Below are positions 18,351-29,869 of a stretch of 40,006 nucleotides of DNA, piece by piece (the first letter of the stretch is position 1; every line of letters starts with the position of its first letter). The stretch comes from Caballeronia choica. GTDB taxonomy: Bacteria; Pseudomonadota; Gammaproteobacteria; Burkholderiales; Burkholderiaceae. The notes beneath the pieces were generated by a model, which was not told the DNA's origin, did no database searches, and worked only from the letters and a program-made list of their open reading frames with translations. The translations under genes and the position numbers were made by a program. The stretch covers positions 1 through 40,006 of the forward strand of contig NZ_FCON02000069.1 of NCBI RefSeq assembly GCF_001544535.1, read 5' to 3'.

Positions 18351-19361
18351 ATGGCAAACCCGATTCTCGACGCCGACGCTCCCGCCTTCACTCGCCGCTA
18401 CATGAATCTCGCGGACCCGCGGCTCGGCGCCGAGGCGCTTTTCGCGAGCGACGAATTCTTCGCGCCGAAGGAGCGCATGCTCGACCCGCAGCCGGCGCAG
18501 TTCATCCCCGGCAAATACGACGATCACGGCAAGTGGATGGACGGCTGGGAAACGCGCCGCAAGCGCACGACGGGCTACGACTTCTGCATCGTGAAACTGG
18601 CGCGGCCGGGCACGATCCACGGCATCGACATCGATACGAGCCACTTCACGGGCAACTTCCCGCCGGCGGCGTCGATCGAGGCGTGCTACAGCGACAGCCC
18701 GAATCCGCAGGAACACGGCGACTGGCGCGAGATCGTCCCGGCGACGACGCTGCAGGGCAATCGTCACCACTACGTCGAGATCGGCGACGCGCGCGCCTAC
18801 ACGCATTTGCGCGTGAACATCTATCCGGACGGCGGAATCGCGCGGCTGCGCGTCTATGGCCAGCCGAAGACGGACTGGTCGCGCGTCGAACGCGGCACGC
18901 TGCTGGATCTGGCCGCGATCGAAAACGGCGCGTATCTCGTTTCCGCGAACAACCAGCATTTCGGGCCGGCGTCACAGATGCTGATGCCGGGACGCGGCGT
19001 GAACATGGGCGACGGCTGGGAAACTCGCCGCCGCCGCGAACCGGGCAACGACTGGGCGATCGTCGCGCTGGCGCATCCGGGCGTGATCCGCGCGATCGAA
19101 GTCGATACGGCGCACTTCAAGGGCAACTTCCCGGATCGCTGCTCGCTGCAGGCGGCGCGCGTCGAGGGCGGAACGGACGACTCGCTCGTCACGCAGGCGA
19201 TGTTCTGGCCGGTGCTGCTGCCGGAACAAAAGCTGTCGATGGATAACGTGCATCGCTTCGAGAAGGAAGTCGCGGCGCTCGGGCCCGTCACGCACGTACG
19301 TTTCAACATCTTCCCGGACGGCGGCGTATCGCGGCTGCGCGTGTTCGGCGACATCGAGTAA
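18351..19361 (+). CDS. alc: Allantoicase
   Basis: Allantoicase hydrolyses allantoate to ureidoglycolate and urea. The 336-residue chain shows the family's internal duplication: two beta-sandwich repeats of about 160 residues, with DGWETRRKR at 64-72 and DGWETRRRR at 221-229, and paired [11 protein letters not shown] / [11 protein letters not shown] and [16 protein letters not shown] / [16 protein letters not shown] segments. AAGGA lies 11 bases before the ATG. It is 35 bases after the transporter and five bases before allA, so a single transcript is likely. Confidence 0.96.
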   Translation: MANPILDADAPAFTRRYMNLADPRLGAEALFASDEFFAPKERMLDPQPAQFIPGKYDDHGKWMDGWETRRKRTTGYDFCIVKLARPGTIHGIDIDTSHFTGNFPPAASIEACYSDSPNPQEHGDWREIVPATTLQGNRHHYVEIGDARAYTHLRVNIYPDGGIARLRVYGQPKTDWSRVERGTLLDLAAIENGAYLVSANNQHFGPASQMLMPGRGVNMGDGWETRRRREPGNDWAIVALAHPGVIRAIEVDTAHFKGNFPDRCSLQAARVEGGTDDSLVTQAMFWPVLLPEQKLSMDNVHRFEKEVAALGPVTHVRFNIFPDGGVSRLRVFGDIE

Positions 19362-19366
19362 CCACC

Positions 19367-19879
19367 ATGAAAACGCTGACTCTGGAACCCCTGACACGCG
19401 CGGCGTTCGCGCCGTTCGGCGACGTCATCGAACTGGATGGCGCACGCCATTTCCCGATCAATGGCGGCACGACCGAGCGCTTTCACGATCTGGCAAAAGT
19501 CGATATCGGACCCGACGACGGCGGCCGTCCGCTGATCAACGTGTTCCGCGGTCAGCCGAGGCCGCAACCGGTCGAGATCTCGATGATGGAGCGCCATCCG
19601 CTTGGCAGCCAGGCGTTCCTGCCGCTCGGCGACGTGAAGTACCTGGTCGTCGTCGCACCCGCGGGCGAGTTCGATCCGGCCGGGCTGCGTGCGTTCTACG
19701 CGGAAGGCTGGCAGGGCGTGAACTACGCGCGCGGGGTCTGGCACCATCCGCTGATCGTGCTGGACCGCGAGGGCGATTTCATCGTCGTCGATCGCGGCGG
19801 CAGCCAGCCGAATTGCGACGAGATCGACTTGCCCGAACGCCTTGTCCTGAGCCGCGCGACGGCGGCGCAAGCCGGTTAA
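19367..19879 (+). CDS. allA: Ureidoglycolate lyase
   Basis: AllA splits ureidoglycolate to glyoxylate and urea, the step after allantoicase. The 170-residue protein has the family pattern: [14 protein letters not shown] near the start, [16 protein letters not shown], and the cupin-like [13 protein letters not shown] with VVDRGG close to the C-terminus. It starts five bases after the alc stop. With alc it covers the last two steps of ureide breakdown; urate oxidase and allantoinase genes are not in the window. The operon ends in a strong hairpin. Confidence 0.95.
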   Translation: MKTLTLEPLTRAAFAPFGDVIELDGARHFPINGGTTERFHDLAKVDIGPDDGGRPLINVFRGQPRPQPVEISMMERHPLGSQAFLPLGDVKYLVVVAPAGEFDPAGLRAFYAEGWQGVNYARGVWHHPLIVLDREGDFIVVDRGGSQPNCDEIDLPERLVLSRATAAQAG

Positions 19880-19895
19880 GCGCGCGCCGCAAAAG

Positions 19896-19931
19896 AAACC
19901 GCCGCCCATCGTTGCCGATGGGCGGCGGTTT
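19896..19931. terminator. Bidirectional terminator, allA / fur
   Basis: A perfect 16-bp stem (19896-19911 and 19916-19931) has a TTGC loop. T-rich sequence continues to the right and A-rich sequence lies to the left. It separates converging allA and fur. Confidence 0.93.
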
Positions 19932-19945
19932 TTATTTGCGGCGCC

Positions 19946-20374
19946 TCAGTGCTTGCGATGCGGACAGTTTTCCTTCGTGCACGCACCGTACAGCGCGAGC
20001 GCGTGCTCGTGCAGCTTGAAGCCGCGCTCCTTGGCGATGGCTTGCTGACGGCTTTCGATCTCCGAATCGAAAAATTCCTCGACACGTCCGCAGTCGATAC
20101 ACACCAGATGATCGTGGTGCGTGCCTTCGTTCAGCTCGAATACGGCCTTGCCGGATTCGAAGTTGCTGCGCGTCAGGAGACCGGCCTGCTCGAACTGCGT
20201 GAGCACGCGATAAACCGTCGCGAGCCCGATGTCGAGTTCTTCATGCAGCAGGTTGCGATACACGTCTTCGGCCGTCAGATGGCGCACCTGACTGTGCTGG
20301 AAAATTTCAAGAATCTTGAGGCGGGGCAGGGTCGCCTTGAGCCCGATATTTTTGAGATCGGCGGGATTGGTCAT
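19946..20374 (-). CDS. fur: Ferric uptake regulator
   Basis: Fur is an iron-responsive repressor, usually a dimer with Fe2+ as corepressor. The 142-residue protein has the winged helix with [20 protein letters not shown] (48-67), the HHDHLVC metal site (His86, His87, Asp88, His89), and two zinc-type cysteine pairs, Cys92/Cys95 and Cys132/Cys137. It is divergent from bamE (omlA), an arrangement also known in Pseudomonas and other beta-proteobacteria. The 187-base gap contains a small inverted repeat CTAGG-CATC-CCTAG (20377-20390) just outside the fur start; I do not see a clear Fur box. Confidence 0.97.
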   Translation of the reverse strand: MTNPADLKNIGLKATLPRLKILEIFQHSQVRHLTAEDVYRNLLHEELDIGLATVYRVLTQFEQAGLLTRSNFESGKAVFELNEGTHHDHLVCIDCGRVEEFFDSEIESRQQAIAKERGFKLHEHALALYGACTKENCPHRKH

Positions 20375-20561
20375 GGCTAGGCATCCCTAGAGTACAATTC
20401 AAGGTTCTCATAGTAATGCGTTTTTGCCGTTTCGGTCATCTTCCTGCACTCCGATGCCGTCGCGAACGAAATAAGCGTGGTCTGAAAACGCCTCGGATGC
20501 AGGTGAAATGAAGGGTGAAATGTTTCCAAAATCTTTATCGAATTGCCTGGAGAGCCGTCGT

Positions 20562-21395
20562 ATGCGGGGAACCTTGATCGCTGCCGTGCTGGCCACCACG
20601 CTGGCCGGATGCTCGACTTACGACAGCGTCACGCAACGGATTGCGCAAAGCATCACGCCGTATCGAATCACTGTCGTGCAGGGCAATTTCGTCTCGCAGG
20701 AGGCGGCGAGCCAGATGCAGATCGGCATGTCGCGCGACCAGGTCAAGGCGCTGCTCGGCACGCCGCTTCTGAGTGACATGTTCCACGCGGATCGCTGGGA
20801 TTACATCTTCTACTTCAAGCGCGGATCGACGTCGGTCGTCCAGCAGCGCGACTTCACCGTCAACTTCGCGAGCGATCGCGTGACGAGCTGGTCCGGCGGC
20901 GAGAACCTGCCGTCGAACCTGGAACTCCTCGCTGAAATCGACGGCGACAAGGGCGTCAAGGTCGCTGCGGTTACGCCATCGGCTACGACCGGAGCGGCTT
21001 CCGCGGCGGTTCCCGCATCGGGAACGGCACCGGGCGTGACCGCGCCGTCGGCCGAACAACCCTCCATCCAGCCGAACGCATCGGCGGCATTCTCGGGCGA
21101 TCCGAACCAGCAGGCGGCGCAGGCCGCCAACCGCGCGACGGATGCGGTGCAATCGCCGACCGGCCGCACGCAGTCTTCCGTGCGAGCGAACGTGCCGCAG
21201 ACGGCGGGCCAGGCGCCGGGCGTCGCGACTGGCGGCAATTCGCAGATCCAGTTGAAACGCCAGCCGCAGCAGATCAATATTCCGGACAGCAGCGCGGTCG
21301 GTCCGCAGGGCGCGTCGCCGGCGCCTGCCAACGCGAACCCGGGCGGCGGCCAGTCGCAGTTCTCCTTGCCGCCGCAGGGCGCGCCGAGCAACTGA
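20562..21395 (+). CDS. bamE: Outer membrane assembly lipoprotein BamE (OmlA/SmpA) with long C-terminal tail
   Basis: BamE is a lipoprotein of the Bam complex that folds outer-membrane beta-barrels. From the ATG at 20562, preceded by GGAGAG, the protein has 277 residues: signal peptide with lipobox LAGC (Cys17), then the BamE fold to about residue 120, including QIGMSRDQVKALLGTPLLSD and DRWDYIFYFKRG. After residue 130 comes about 145 residues of Ala/Pro/Gln/Ser/Gly-rich, low-complexity sequence without a recognised fold. The E. coli protein has about 113 residues in total. An in-frame ATG at 20508 would add 18 residues and spoil the signal peptide, so the later start is preferred. Confidence 0.92.
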   Translation: MRGTLIAAVLATTLAGCSTYDSVTQRIAQSITPYRITVVQGNFVSQEAASQMQIGMSRDQVKALLGTPLLSDMFHADRWDYIFYFKRGSTSVVQQRDFTVNFASDRVTSWSGGENLPSNLELLAEIDGDKGVKVAAVTPSATTGAASAAVPASGTAPGVTAPSAEQPSIQPNASAAFSGDPNQQAAQAANRATDAVQSPTGRTQSSVRANVPQTAGQAPGVATGGNSQIQLKRQPQQINIPDSSAVGPQGASPAPANANPGGGQSQFSLPPQGAPSN

Positions 21396-21533
21396 AGCAA
21401 ATTAAAGCAAGTCAATCGGGGAACGGCGGGCTCGTCCTGCTGTCCTTCGTCTGGAAAGGGCACGCGCCATGCGCGTCGTCCCGATCCGAGTCCATCCAAG
21501 TCATCCACGTCACACCGTCATCACAAAGTCGCC

Positions 21534-22331
21534 ATGAAAATCGCCATCGCCGGCGCATCGGGCCGCATGGGCCGGATGCTGATCGAAACCGTTCTCAACG
21601 AAAGCGACGCCGAACTGGTCGGCGCACTTGATCGTCCCGGCGCGCCGGAACTCGGCCAGGACGCAGGCGCGTTCCTCGGCAAGACGACGGGCGTCGTGCT
21701 CACCGACGACATCGAGCGCGTATTCGCCGACGCCGACTTCCTGATCGACTTCACGCGGCCCGAAGGCACGCTCGTGCATCTGGAAGCGGCCGTGCGGCAC
21801 AACGTGAAGATGATCGTCGGCACGACCGGCTTCGACGACGCGCAGAAAGCGCAACTGCGTGCGGCGGGCGAGAAGATCGCCATCGTGTTCGCGCCGAACA
21901 TGAGCATTGGCGTGAACGTGACGATGAAGCTGCTCGAATTCGCTGCGAAGCAGTTCGCGCAAGGCTACGACATTGAGATCATCGAGGCGCATCACCGTCA
22001 CAAGGTCGACGCGCCTTCGGGCACGGCGCTCGCGATGGGCGAAGTCGTCGCGAAGGCGCTCGGGCGCGACCTGAAAGACTGCGCGGTGTACGGCCGCGAA
22101 GGCGTCACCGGCGAGCGCGATCCGTCGACGATCGGTTTTGCCGCGATCCGCGGCGGCGATATCGTCGGCGATCACACGGTGCTGTTCGCGGGCATCGGCG
22201 AGCGCATCGAGATCACGCACAAATCGGCTAACCGTTTGTCGTATGCGCAGGGCGCGTTGCGCGCCGCGCGTTTTCTCGCCAGCCGCGACACCGGTTTCTT
22301 CGACATGCAGGACGTGCTCGGCCTGCGCTGA
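21534..22331 (+). CDS. dapB: 4-hydroxy-tetrahydrodipicolinate reductase
   Basis: DapB reduces 4-hydroxy-tetrahydrodipicolinate with NAD(P)H in the diaminopimelate/lysine pathway. The 265-residue protein opens with the nucleotide-binding [16 protein letters not shown], has VGTTGF in the middle, and has the catalytic [16 protein letters not shown] block, followed by GEIR-equivalent [15 protein letters not shown]. It is 138 bases after bamE; exbB begins 21 bases after its stop. Confidence 0.96.
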   Translation: MKIAIAGASGRMGRMLIETVLNESDAELVGALDRPGAPELGQDAGAFLGKTTGVVLTDDIERVFADADFLIDFTRPEGTLVHLEAAVRHNVKMIVGTTGFDDAQKAQLRAAGEKIAIVFAPNMSIGVNVTMKLLEFAAKQFAQGYDIEIIEAHHRHKVDAPSGTALAMGEVVAKALGRDLKDCAVYGREGVTGERDPSTIGFAAIRGGDIVGDHTVLFAGIGERIEITHKSANRLSYAQGALRAARFLASRDTGFFDMQDVLGLR

Positions 22332-22352
22332 GCCACCTCTCCCAAGGTACTG

Positions 22353-23030
22353 ATGGCGGCTACGGGCGTTATCCATTATTTGCAAAGCGGCGACGGCGTC
22401 ACGCGCGGCGTGGCGGGCGTGTTGCTTGCGATGTCGGTCGCGAGCTGGTGTTTCCTGATCGTCAAGGCGTGGATTCTGGCGCGCGCGAAGCGGCAGGGGC
22501 CGCATGCCCTGAAACGCTTCTGGCAGGCGGCGACACTCTCCGACGGCATCAGCGCGTTGCGGGCGACCGATCGGGAACGCGTCTATCTGCCGCTTGCCGA
22601 AGCGGCGTGGCACGCGTCGGAGGCGGAATTGCCGGGGGCGCTGCTCGCGCGCGTCGAACGCAGCGAACGCGTGCTGCGCGCGCTTCGGCAGGCGTTGCTC
22701 AACTCGCAGCGGCGGCTCGAATTCGGGCAGGTCCTGCTCGCGTCGGTCGGCAGCACGGCGCCGTTCGTCGGCTTGCTCGGGACTGTCTGGGGCATCTATC
22801 ACGCGCTCGGCAGCATCGCGGCGAGCGGGCAGGCGATGATCGAGAACGTCGCGGGGCCGGTCGGCGAGGCGCTGATCATGACGGCGTTCGGGCTCGTCGT
22901 CGCGATTCCGGCGGTGCTCGCGTACAACGTGCTCGGGCGCTACGTGCGACAAGTCTCCGAAGAACTCGACGGCTTCGCGCACGACCTGCACGCCTACCTC
23001 TGCGGCGGCGTCCGCGTCGACAAGGAGTAG
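22353..23030 (+). CDS. exbB: MotA/TolQ/ExbB proton-channel family protein
   Basis: This is a 225-residue inner-membrane protein with three likely membrane spans: near 17-40, then a long cytoplasmic segment, then about 128-150 and 170-195. The family signature is GSTAPFVGLLGTVWGIYHAL and later MTAFGLVVAIPAVLAYN. With the ExbD-like partner directly downstream it should form a proton-driven motor energising TonB or Tol work. ExbB is preferred to TolQ because no tolA, tolB or pal is nearby, but assignment by eye is uncertain. Confidence 0.85.
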   Translation: MAATGVIHYLQSGDGVTRGVAGVLLAMSVASWCFLIVKAWILARAKRQGPHALKRFWQAATLSDGISALRATDRERVYLPLAEAAWHASEAELPGALLARVERSERVLRALRQALLNSQRRLEFGQVLLASVGSTAPFVGLLGTVWGIYHALGSIAASGQAMIENVAGPVGEALIMTAFGLVVAIPAVLAYNVLGRYVRQVSEELDGFAHDLHAYLCGGVRVDKE

Positions 23031-23035
23031 CGGTC

Positions 23036-23464
23036 ATGGCATTCGGCGGACTCGAGAAAAAGCCGAACGGCTCGCCGATGGCCGAGATCAACATGACGCC
23101 GCTCATCGATGTCATGCTCGTGCTGCTCGTGATCTTCATCATCACCGCGCCGCTTTTCACGCACGCCATCCGGCTGGACTTGCCGAAGGTGTCGTCGCAA
23201 TCGGTACGGCAGACGCCGGACACCATCACCCTTTCCATCGACGATGCCGGCAAGCTCTTCTGGAACGACCAGCCCGTGACGCTCGATGCCATGCGCGCCC
23301 GGTTCGCCGACGAGGGCAAGCGCGCGAGCCCACCCGAGATTCATCTGCGAGCGTCGGGCGCCACGCGCTACGACGTCATCGCGCAGGTGATGGGCGCGGC
23401 GCAGCAAGCGGGGCTCGACAAGATCGGCTTCGTGACGGAACCGAAAGGCGCGAAGGCGCAATAA
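23036..23464 (+). CDS. exbD: ExbD/TolR family protein
   Basis: A 142-residue protein with a short cytoplasmic N-terminus, one membrane span and a periplasmic domain. The span carries the family's essential aspartate in INMTPLIDVMLVLLVIF (Asp25). The C-terminal part contains the usual IHLRASGATRYDVIAQVM motif. It starts six bases after exbB. There is no TonB gene alongside. Confidence 0.88.
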   Translation: MAFGGLEKKPNGSPMAEINMTPLIDVMLVLLVIFIITAPLFTHAIRLDLPKVSSQSVRQTPDTITLSIDDAGKLFWNDQPVTLDAMRARFADEGKRASPPEIHLRASGATRYDVIAQVMGAAQQAGLDKIGFVTEPKGAKAQ

Positions 23465-23545
23465 GGCGGCCGGGCGGCGCCGACCGCGTACGATGTGGCT
23501 CTCGTCGGCCATCCGCCCATGCTCCAGCCGCGCCCCGTCGAACGG

Positions 23546-23551
23546 TATAAT
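23546..23551 (+). promoter_or_regulatory. -10 box likely for leuS
   Basis: A perfect TATAAT lies 143 bases before the leuS ATG and 81 bases after the exbD stop. No recognisable -35 is seen at 17 bases, so strength is uncertain. It suggests that leuS and the following genes have their own promoter. Confidence 0.45.
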
Positions 23552-23565
23552 CGCCCTTTGCCTGA

Positions 23566-26289
<2,724 letters not shown>

Positions 26290-26295
26290 GCCGCA

Positions 26296-26922
26296 GTGAA
26301 AACCATGGGAGCCGATGTGAGCGGGAAAGTCGTCGAAGGAGAAGCGCGGCAAGCGCGGCCGCAGGCCGGCGTCAGCAGGCGCTCGTTTCTGTCGCTCGTG
26401 GGCGGCGCACTCGTGCTGTCCGCCTGCGGCTTCCAGTTGCGCGGCCAGCAGGACTATGCGTTCAAGCGGCTCGCCATTGCCGGCGGGGCGGCGCCGATGG
26501 TCGCGCGCCTCGAACGCATGGTGCAGGGCGGCAGCGACACGGTGATCGTCAAGCCGTCGGAGAAGCCCGAGGCGATCCTGTCGCTTTCCGAAGGGCGCGG
26601 GCAGCGTACGCTGAGCCTGAATTCGCAGGGCGTCGTGCAGGAATACGAACTCGTGTACAACGTGACCTATTCGCTTACCGGCGCCGACGGCACGTTGCTG
26701 ATTCCGCCGAGCGTGATCGCGCTCAACCGCGCGATGACATACAGCGACCAGTACACGCTCGCGAAAACGCAGGAAGCCGACCTGCTTTATCGCGACATGC
26801 AGAACGACGCCGTGGATCAACTCACGCGCCGGCTCGCCGTCGTGCGATCGCTGCATCCGGCGCCGGGCGAGCAGGCCCCGGGCATCGCGCCGCGTGCGCC
26901 GCTGCCCACGCCGCCGCTTTAA
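26296..26922 (+). CDS. lptE: LPS-assembly lipoprotein LptE
   Basis: LptE is the outer-membrane lipoprotein that plugs and helps fold LptD for lipopolysaccharide insertion. The 208-residue product from the GTG at 26296 has an N-terminal polar stretch, then SRRSFLSLVGGALVLSAC with lipobox Cys44, and then GFQLRGQ, the typical first residues of mature LptE. The ATG at 26305 is an equally possible start and changes only three residues. The twin arginine before the hydrophobic core resembles a Tat motif. It sits between leuS and holA, the usual order in proteobacteria. Confidence 0.93.
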   Translation: MKTMGADVSGKVVEGEARQARPQAGVSRRSFLSLVGGALVLSACGFQLRGQQDYAFKRLAIAGGAAPMVARLERMVQGGSDTVIVKPSEKPEAILSLSEGRGQRTLSLNSQGVVQEYELVYNVTYSLTGADGTLLIPPSVIALNRAMTYSDQYTLAKTQEADLLYRDMQNDAVDQLTRRLAVVRSLHPAPGEQAPGIAPRAPLPTPPL

Positions 26923-26935
26923 GCAAAAAGCGTCC

Positions 26936-28033
26936 ATGCAACTCCGACTCGACGCGCTCGAAGCGCACCTCTCGAAGGGCCTCAAGGGTCTGTACGTCGT
27001 CTATGGCGACGAGCATCTGCTCGTCCAGGAAGCGTGCGACCGGATTCGCGCGGCGGCGCGGGCGAGCGGCTTCACCGACCGTTCGGTGTTCACCGTCGAG
27101 CGCTATTTCGACTGGAGCAGTTTGATCGGCGCGAGCCAGTCGATGTCGCTTTTCGGCGACCGTCAGCTCATCGAGTTGCGGATTCCGACTGGCAAGCCGG
27201 GGAAGGACGGCGCGGAGGCACTCAAGGTCATCGCGTCCGCCGGCAATCCGGACGTCCTCACGCTGATCACGCTGCCGCGCCTCGACTCGGCGACGCAAAA
27301 GGCCGCATGGTTTACCGCGATCACGGCGGCAGGCGTCGCGCTGAAGATCGATGCGGTCGAGCGCGCCCAGTTGCCGATGTGGGTCGGCCAGCGTCTCGCG
27401 CAGCAAGGCCAGCGTGTCGCGCCCGGTGAAGAAGGGCGGCGCGCGCTGCAGTTCATCGCGGAACGCGTCGAGGGCAATCTGCTCGCCGCGCATCAGGAAA
27501 TCCAGAAGCTCGGGCTGCTGTATCCCGAGGGCGTGCTGAACCTCGAACAGATCCACGACGCCGTGCTCAACGTCGCCCGCTACGACGTGTTCAAACTGAA
27601 CGAAGCGATGCTGACCGGCGATGTCGGCCGGCTCGCGCGCATGCTCGACGGGTTGAAGGGCGAGGGCGAAGCGGCTGTGCTGGTGTTGTGGGCGCTCGTC
27701 GACGAGGTGCGCACGCTGTTGCGCATCAAGCGCGGCGTCGCGGCGGGCAAGCCGCTGGCGACGCTGCTGCGCGAAAACCGCGTCTGGGGTCCGCGCGAAC
27801 GGCTGATCGGCCCGGCGCTGTCGCGCGTGACGGAAAGCGCGCTGGAGAAGGCGCTCTCGCTGGCGGCCAGGCTGGATCGGCAGGTGAAGGGACTCTCCGG
27901 CAGCACGGGACAGAAGGGCAGCGAACCGCCGCCCAATCCGTGGGACGGCATGTTCGAACTCGCGATGACCATCGCGCATTCGGGGAGTCCGTCGCAGGGC
28001 GCGGCACCGGCGCCCGGCCGACCTCGTCGCTAA
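26936..28033 (+). CDS. holA: DNA polymerase III subunit delta
   Basis: HolA is the delta subunit of the clamp loader and opens the beta clamp. The ATG at 26936 gives 365 residues beginning MQLRLDALEAHLSKGLKGLY; the open frame starts 14 codons earlier inside lptE. LYVVYGDEHLLVQEACDRIR near the N-terminus, SMSLFGDRQLIELRIPTGKPG, and the AEIxxLxLLY-like helix HQEIQKLGLLYPEG are typical. The C-terminal 30 residues are Pro/Gly-rich and specific to this lineage. It starts 13 bases after lptE and precedes proA by 132 bases. Confidence 0.95.
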   Translation: MQLRLDALEAHLSKGLKGLYVVYGDEHLLVQEACDRIRAAARASGFTDRSVFTVERYFDWSSLIGASQSMSLFGDRQLIELRIPTGKPGKDGAEALKVIASAGNPDVLTLITLPRLDSATQKAAWFTAITAAGVALKIDAVERAQLPMWVGQRLAQQGQRVAPGEEGRRALQFIAERVEGNLLAAHQEIQKLGLLYPEGVLNLEQIHDAVLNVARYDVFKLNEAMLTGDVGRLARMLDGLKGEGEAAVLVLWALVDEVRTLLRIKRGVAAGKPLATLLRENRVWGPRERLIGPALSRVTESALEKALSLAARLDRQVKGLSGSTGQKGSEPPPNPWDGMFELAMTIAHSGSPSQGAAPAPGRPRR

Positions 28034-28165
28034 AGCGCGCATCGGCTTAAAATCAGATAATGGGCGTCCAGTTTCGTAGATGCCTTCGATTCCTGTCCGC
28101 ACCAGCCTGCTCGCGTGCAGACCGCCCGGCTTTCGACGCGGCGAGACAACAGCAAGAGACTCACG

Positions 28166-29437
28166 ATGAACATCGACACCTACATGACCGATCTCGGCCG
28201 CCGCGCGCGCGCCGCATCGCGCGCGATGGCGCGGGCCTCGACGGGTGCGCGCAACGCCGCGCTCGAAGCGGTGGCGATCGCCATCGAGCGCGAGCGTGCG
28301 GCGCTCAAGGAAGCCAACGCCCGCGATCTCGCCCGCGCCCGCGACAAGGGCCACGACGCCGCCTTCATCGACCGCCTGACGCTCTCCGACAAGGCGCTGA
28401 ACACGATGGTCGAAGGCTTGCGGCAAGTGGCGTCGCTCGCCGATCCGATCGGCGAGATCAGCGGCCTCAAATATCGGCCGAGCGGCATCCAGGTCGGCCA
28501 GATGCGCGTGCCGCTCGGCGTGATCGGGATCATCTACGAATCGCGGCCGAACGTGACGATCGATGCCGCCGCTCTGTGTCTCAAGTCCGGCAACGCGGCG
28601 ATTCTGCGCGGCGGCTCCGAGGCGCTCGAATGCAACACGGCGCTCGCGAAGCTGATCGGCGAGGGGCTCGGAGCGGCCGGACTGCCGCAGGACGCCGTGC
28701 AGGTCGTGGAAACGGCGGATCGCGCGGCCGTCGGCAAGCTGATCACGATGACCGAGTACGTCGACGTGATCGTGCCGCGCGGCGGCAAGAGCCTGATCGC
28801 GCGCCTGATGGAAGAAGCGCGCGTGCCGATGATCAAGCATCTCGACGGCATCTGCCACGTCTACGTCGACGATCGCGCCGATCTGGTCAAGGCGCTGGCG
28901 GTCTGCGACAACGCGAAGACCCATCGCTACGGCACTTGCAACACGATGGAAACGCTGCTCATCGCGCGCGGCATCGCGAGCGAGGCGTTGCCCGCGCTCG
29001 CGCGCGCATTCCAGGCGAAGGAAGTGGAGTTGCGCGTCGATGGCGCGGCCCGTTCGGTGCTGGAAGCGGCGCAGATCGGCGGCCTCGTCGACGTCAGCGA
29101 GGAAGACTGGCGCACCGAATATCTCGCGCCGGTGCTGGCGATCAAGGTGGTGGAGAACCTCGACGAAGCCATCGAGCACATCAACGAATACGGCTCGCAT
29201 CACACCGACGCGATCGTCACCGAAGATCACGACCGCGCGATGCGTTTCCTGCGTGAAGTCGATTCGGCGAGCGTGATGGTCAACGCATCGACGCGTTTCG
29301 CCGACGGCTTCGAATTCGGCCTCGGCGCCGAGATCGGGATCTCGAACGACAAGCTGCATGCGCGTGGACCGGTGGGGCTGGAAGGGCTGACGTCGCTGAA
29401 ATACGTGGTGCTCGGCCACGGCGAAGTGCGCCAATAA
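28166..29437 (+). CDS. proA: Gamma-glutamyl phosphate reductase
   Basis: ProA reduces gamma-glutamyl phosphate with NADPH to glutamate semialdehyde, the second step of proline synthesis. From the ATG at 28166 the protein has 423 residues. It is an aldehyde-dehydrogenase-fold enzyme; the catalytic cysteine is Cys258 in [30 protein letters not shown] and the late [21 protein letters not shown] block are strongly conserved. The in-frame ATG at 28115 would add 17 residues and is less likely. A HemJ-like gene follows after 15 bases. Confidence 0.96.
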   Translation: MNIDTYMTDLGRRARAASRAMARASTGARNAALEAVAIAIERERAALKEANARDLARARDKGHDAAFIDRLTLSDKALNTMVEGLRQVASLADPIGEISGLKYRPSGIQVGQMRVPLGVIGIIYESRPNVTIDAAALCLKSGNAAILRGGSEALECNTALAKLIGEGLGAAGLPQDAVQVVETADRAAVGKLITMTEYVDVIVPRGGKSLIARLMEEARVPMIKHLDGICHVYVDDRADLVKALAVCDNAKTHRYGTCNTMETLLIARGIASEALPALARAFQAKEVELRVDGAARSVLEAAQIGGLVDVSEEDWRTEYLAPVLAIKVVENLDEAIEHINEYGSHHTDAIVTEDHDRAMRFLREVDSASVMVNASTRFADGFEFGLGAEIGISNDKLHARGPVGLEGLTSLKYVVLGHGEVRQ

Positions 29438-29452
29438 GAAGGCCACCCGTCG

Positions 29453-29869
29453 ATGCTCTGGATTAAATCGCTGCATATCGTGCTGGTGGCTTCGTGGTTC
29501 GCGGGGCTTTTCTACCTTCCGCGTATTTTTGTGAACCTCGCGATGGAAAAGGACGCAGCCGCCACGGCGCGACTGCTCCTGATGGCGCGCAAGCTGTTTC
29601 GTTTCATGACGTTCATCGCGATTCCCGCGCTCGCGTGCGGCCTGTGGCTGTGGCTCGTGGTCGGCATCGGGAACGGCCAGGGGTGGCTGCATGCGAAGCT
29701 GGGCATCGTCGTGCTGCTCATCGCTTATCACGCCTATTGCGGCAGGTTGCTGCACACGTTCCAGCGTGGCGAGAACACGCGCTCGGACAAGTGGTATCGG
29801 ATGTTCAACGAGCTGCCCGTGCTCGGCCTTCTCGGCGCGACGTTGCTGGTGGTCATCAAACCCTTTTAG
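29453..29869 (+). CDS. hemJ: HemJ-like protoporphyrinogen oxidase (CopD-related membrane protein)
   Basis: A 138-residue inner-membrane protein with four likely spans, at about 5-25, 50-70, 80-100 and 120-137. The pattern fits HemJ, which oxidises protoporphyrinogen IX to protoporphyrin IX: a conserved His8 in span 1, WFAGLFYLPRIFV, Lys82 in LHAKLGIVVLL, and YRMFNELPVLGL. Genomes of this group often label it CopD family. It is 15 bases after proA and probably cotranscribed. Activity is inferred from the family. Confidence 0.82.
   Translation: MLWIKSLHIVLVASWFAGLFYLPRIFVNLAMEKDAAATARLLLMARKLFRFMTFIAIPALACGLWLWLVVGIGNGQGWLHAKLGIVVLLIAYHAYCGRLLHTFQRGENTRSDKWYRMFNELPVLGLLGATLLVVIKPF

Noticed and set aside
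20377-20390. CTAGG-CATC-CCTAG repeat outside fur as a Fur box
   Set aside because: It does not resemble the AT-rich Fur consensus. It may be a regulatory palindrome but nothing supports a specific factor.
26822-29755. 977-codon minus-strand open frame opposite holA and proA
   Set aside because: Same composition artefact; it crosses four well-supported plus-strand genes.
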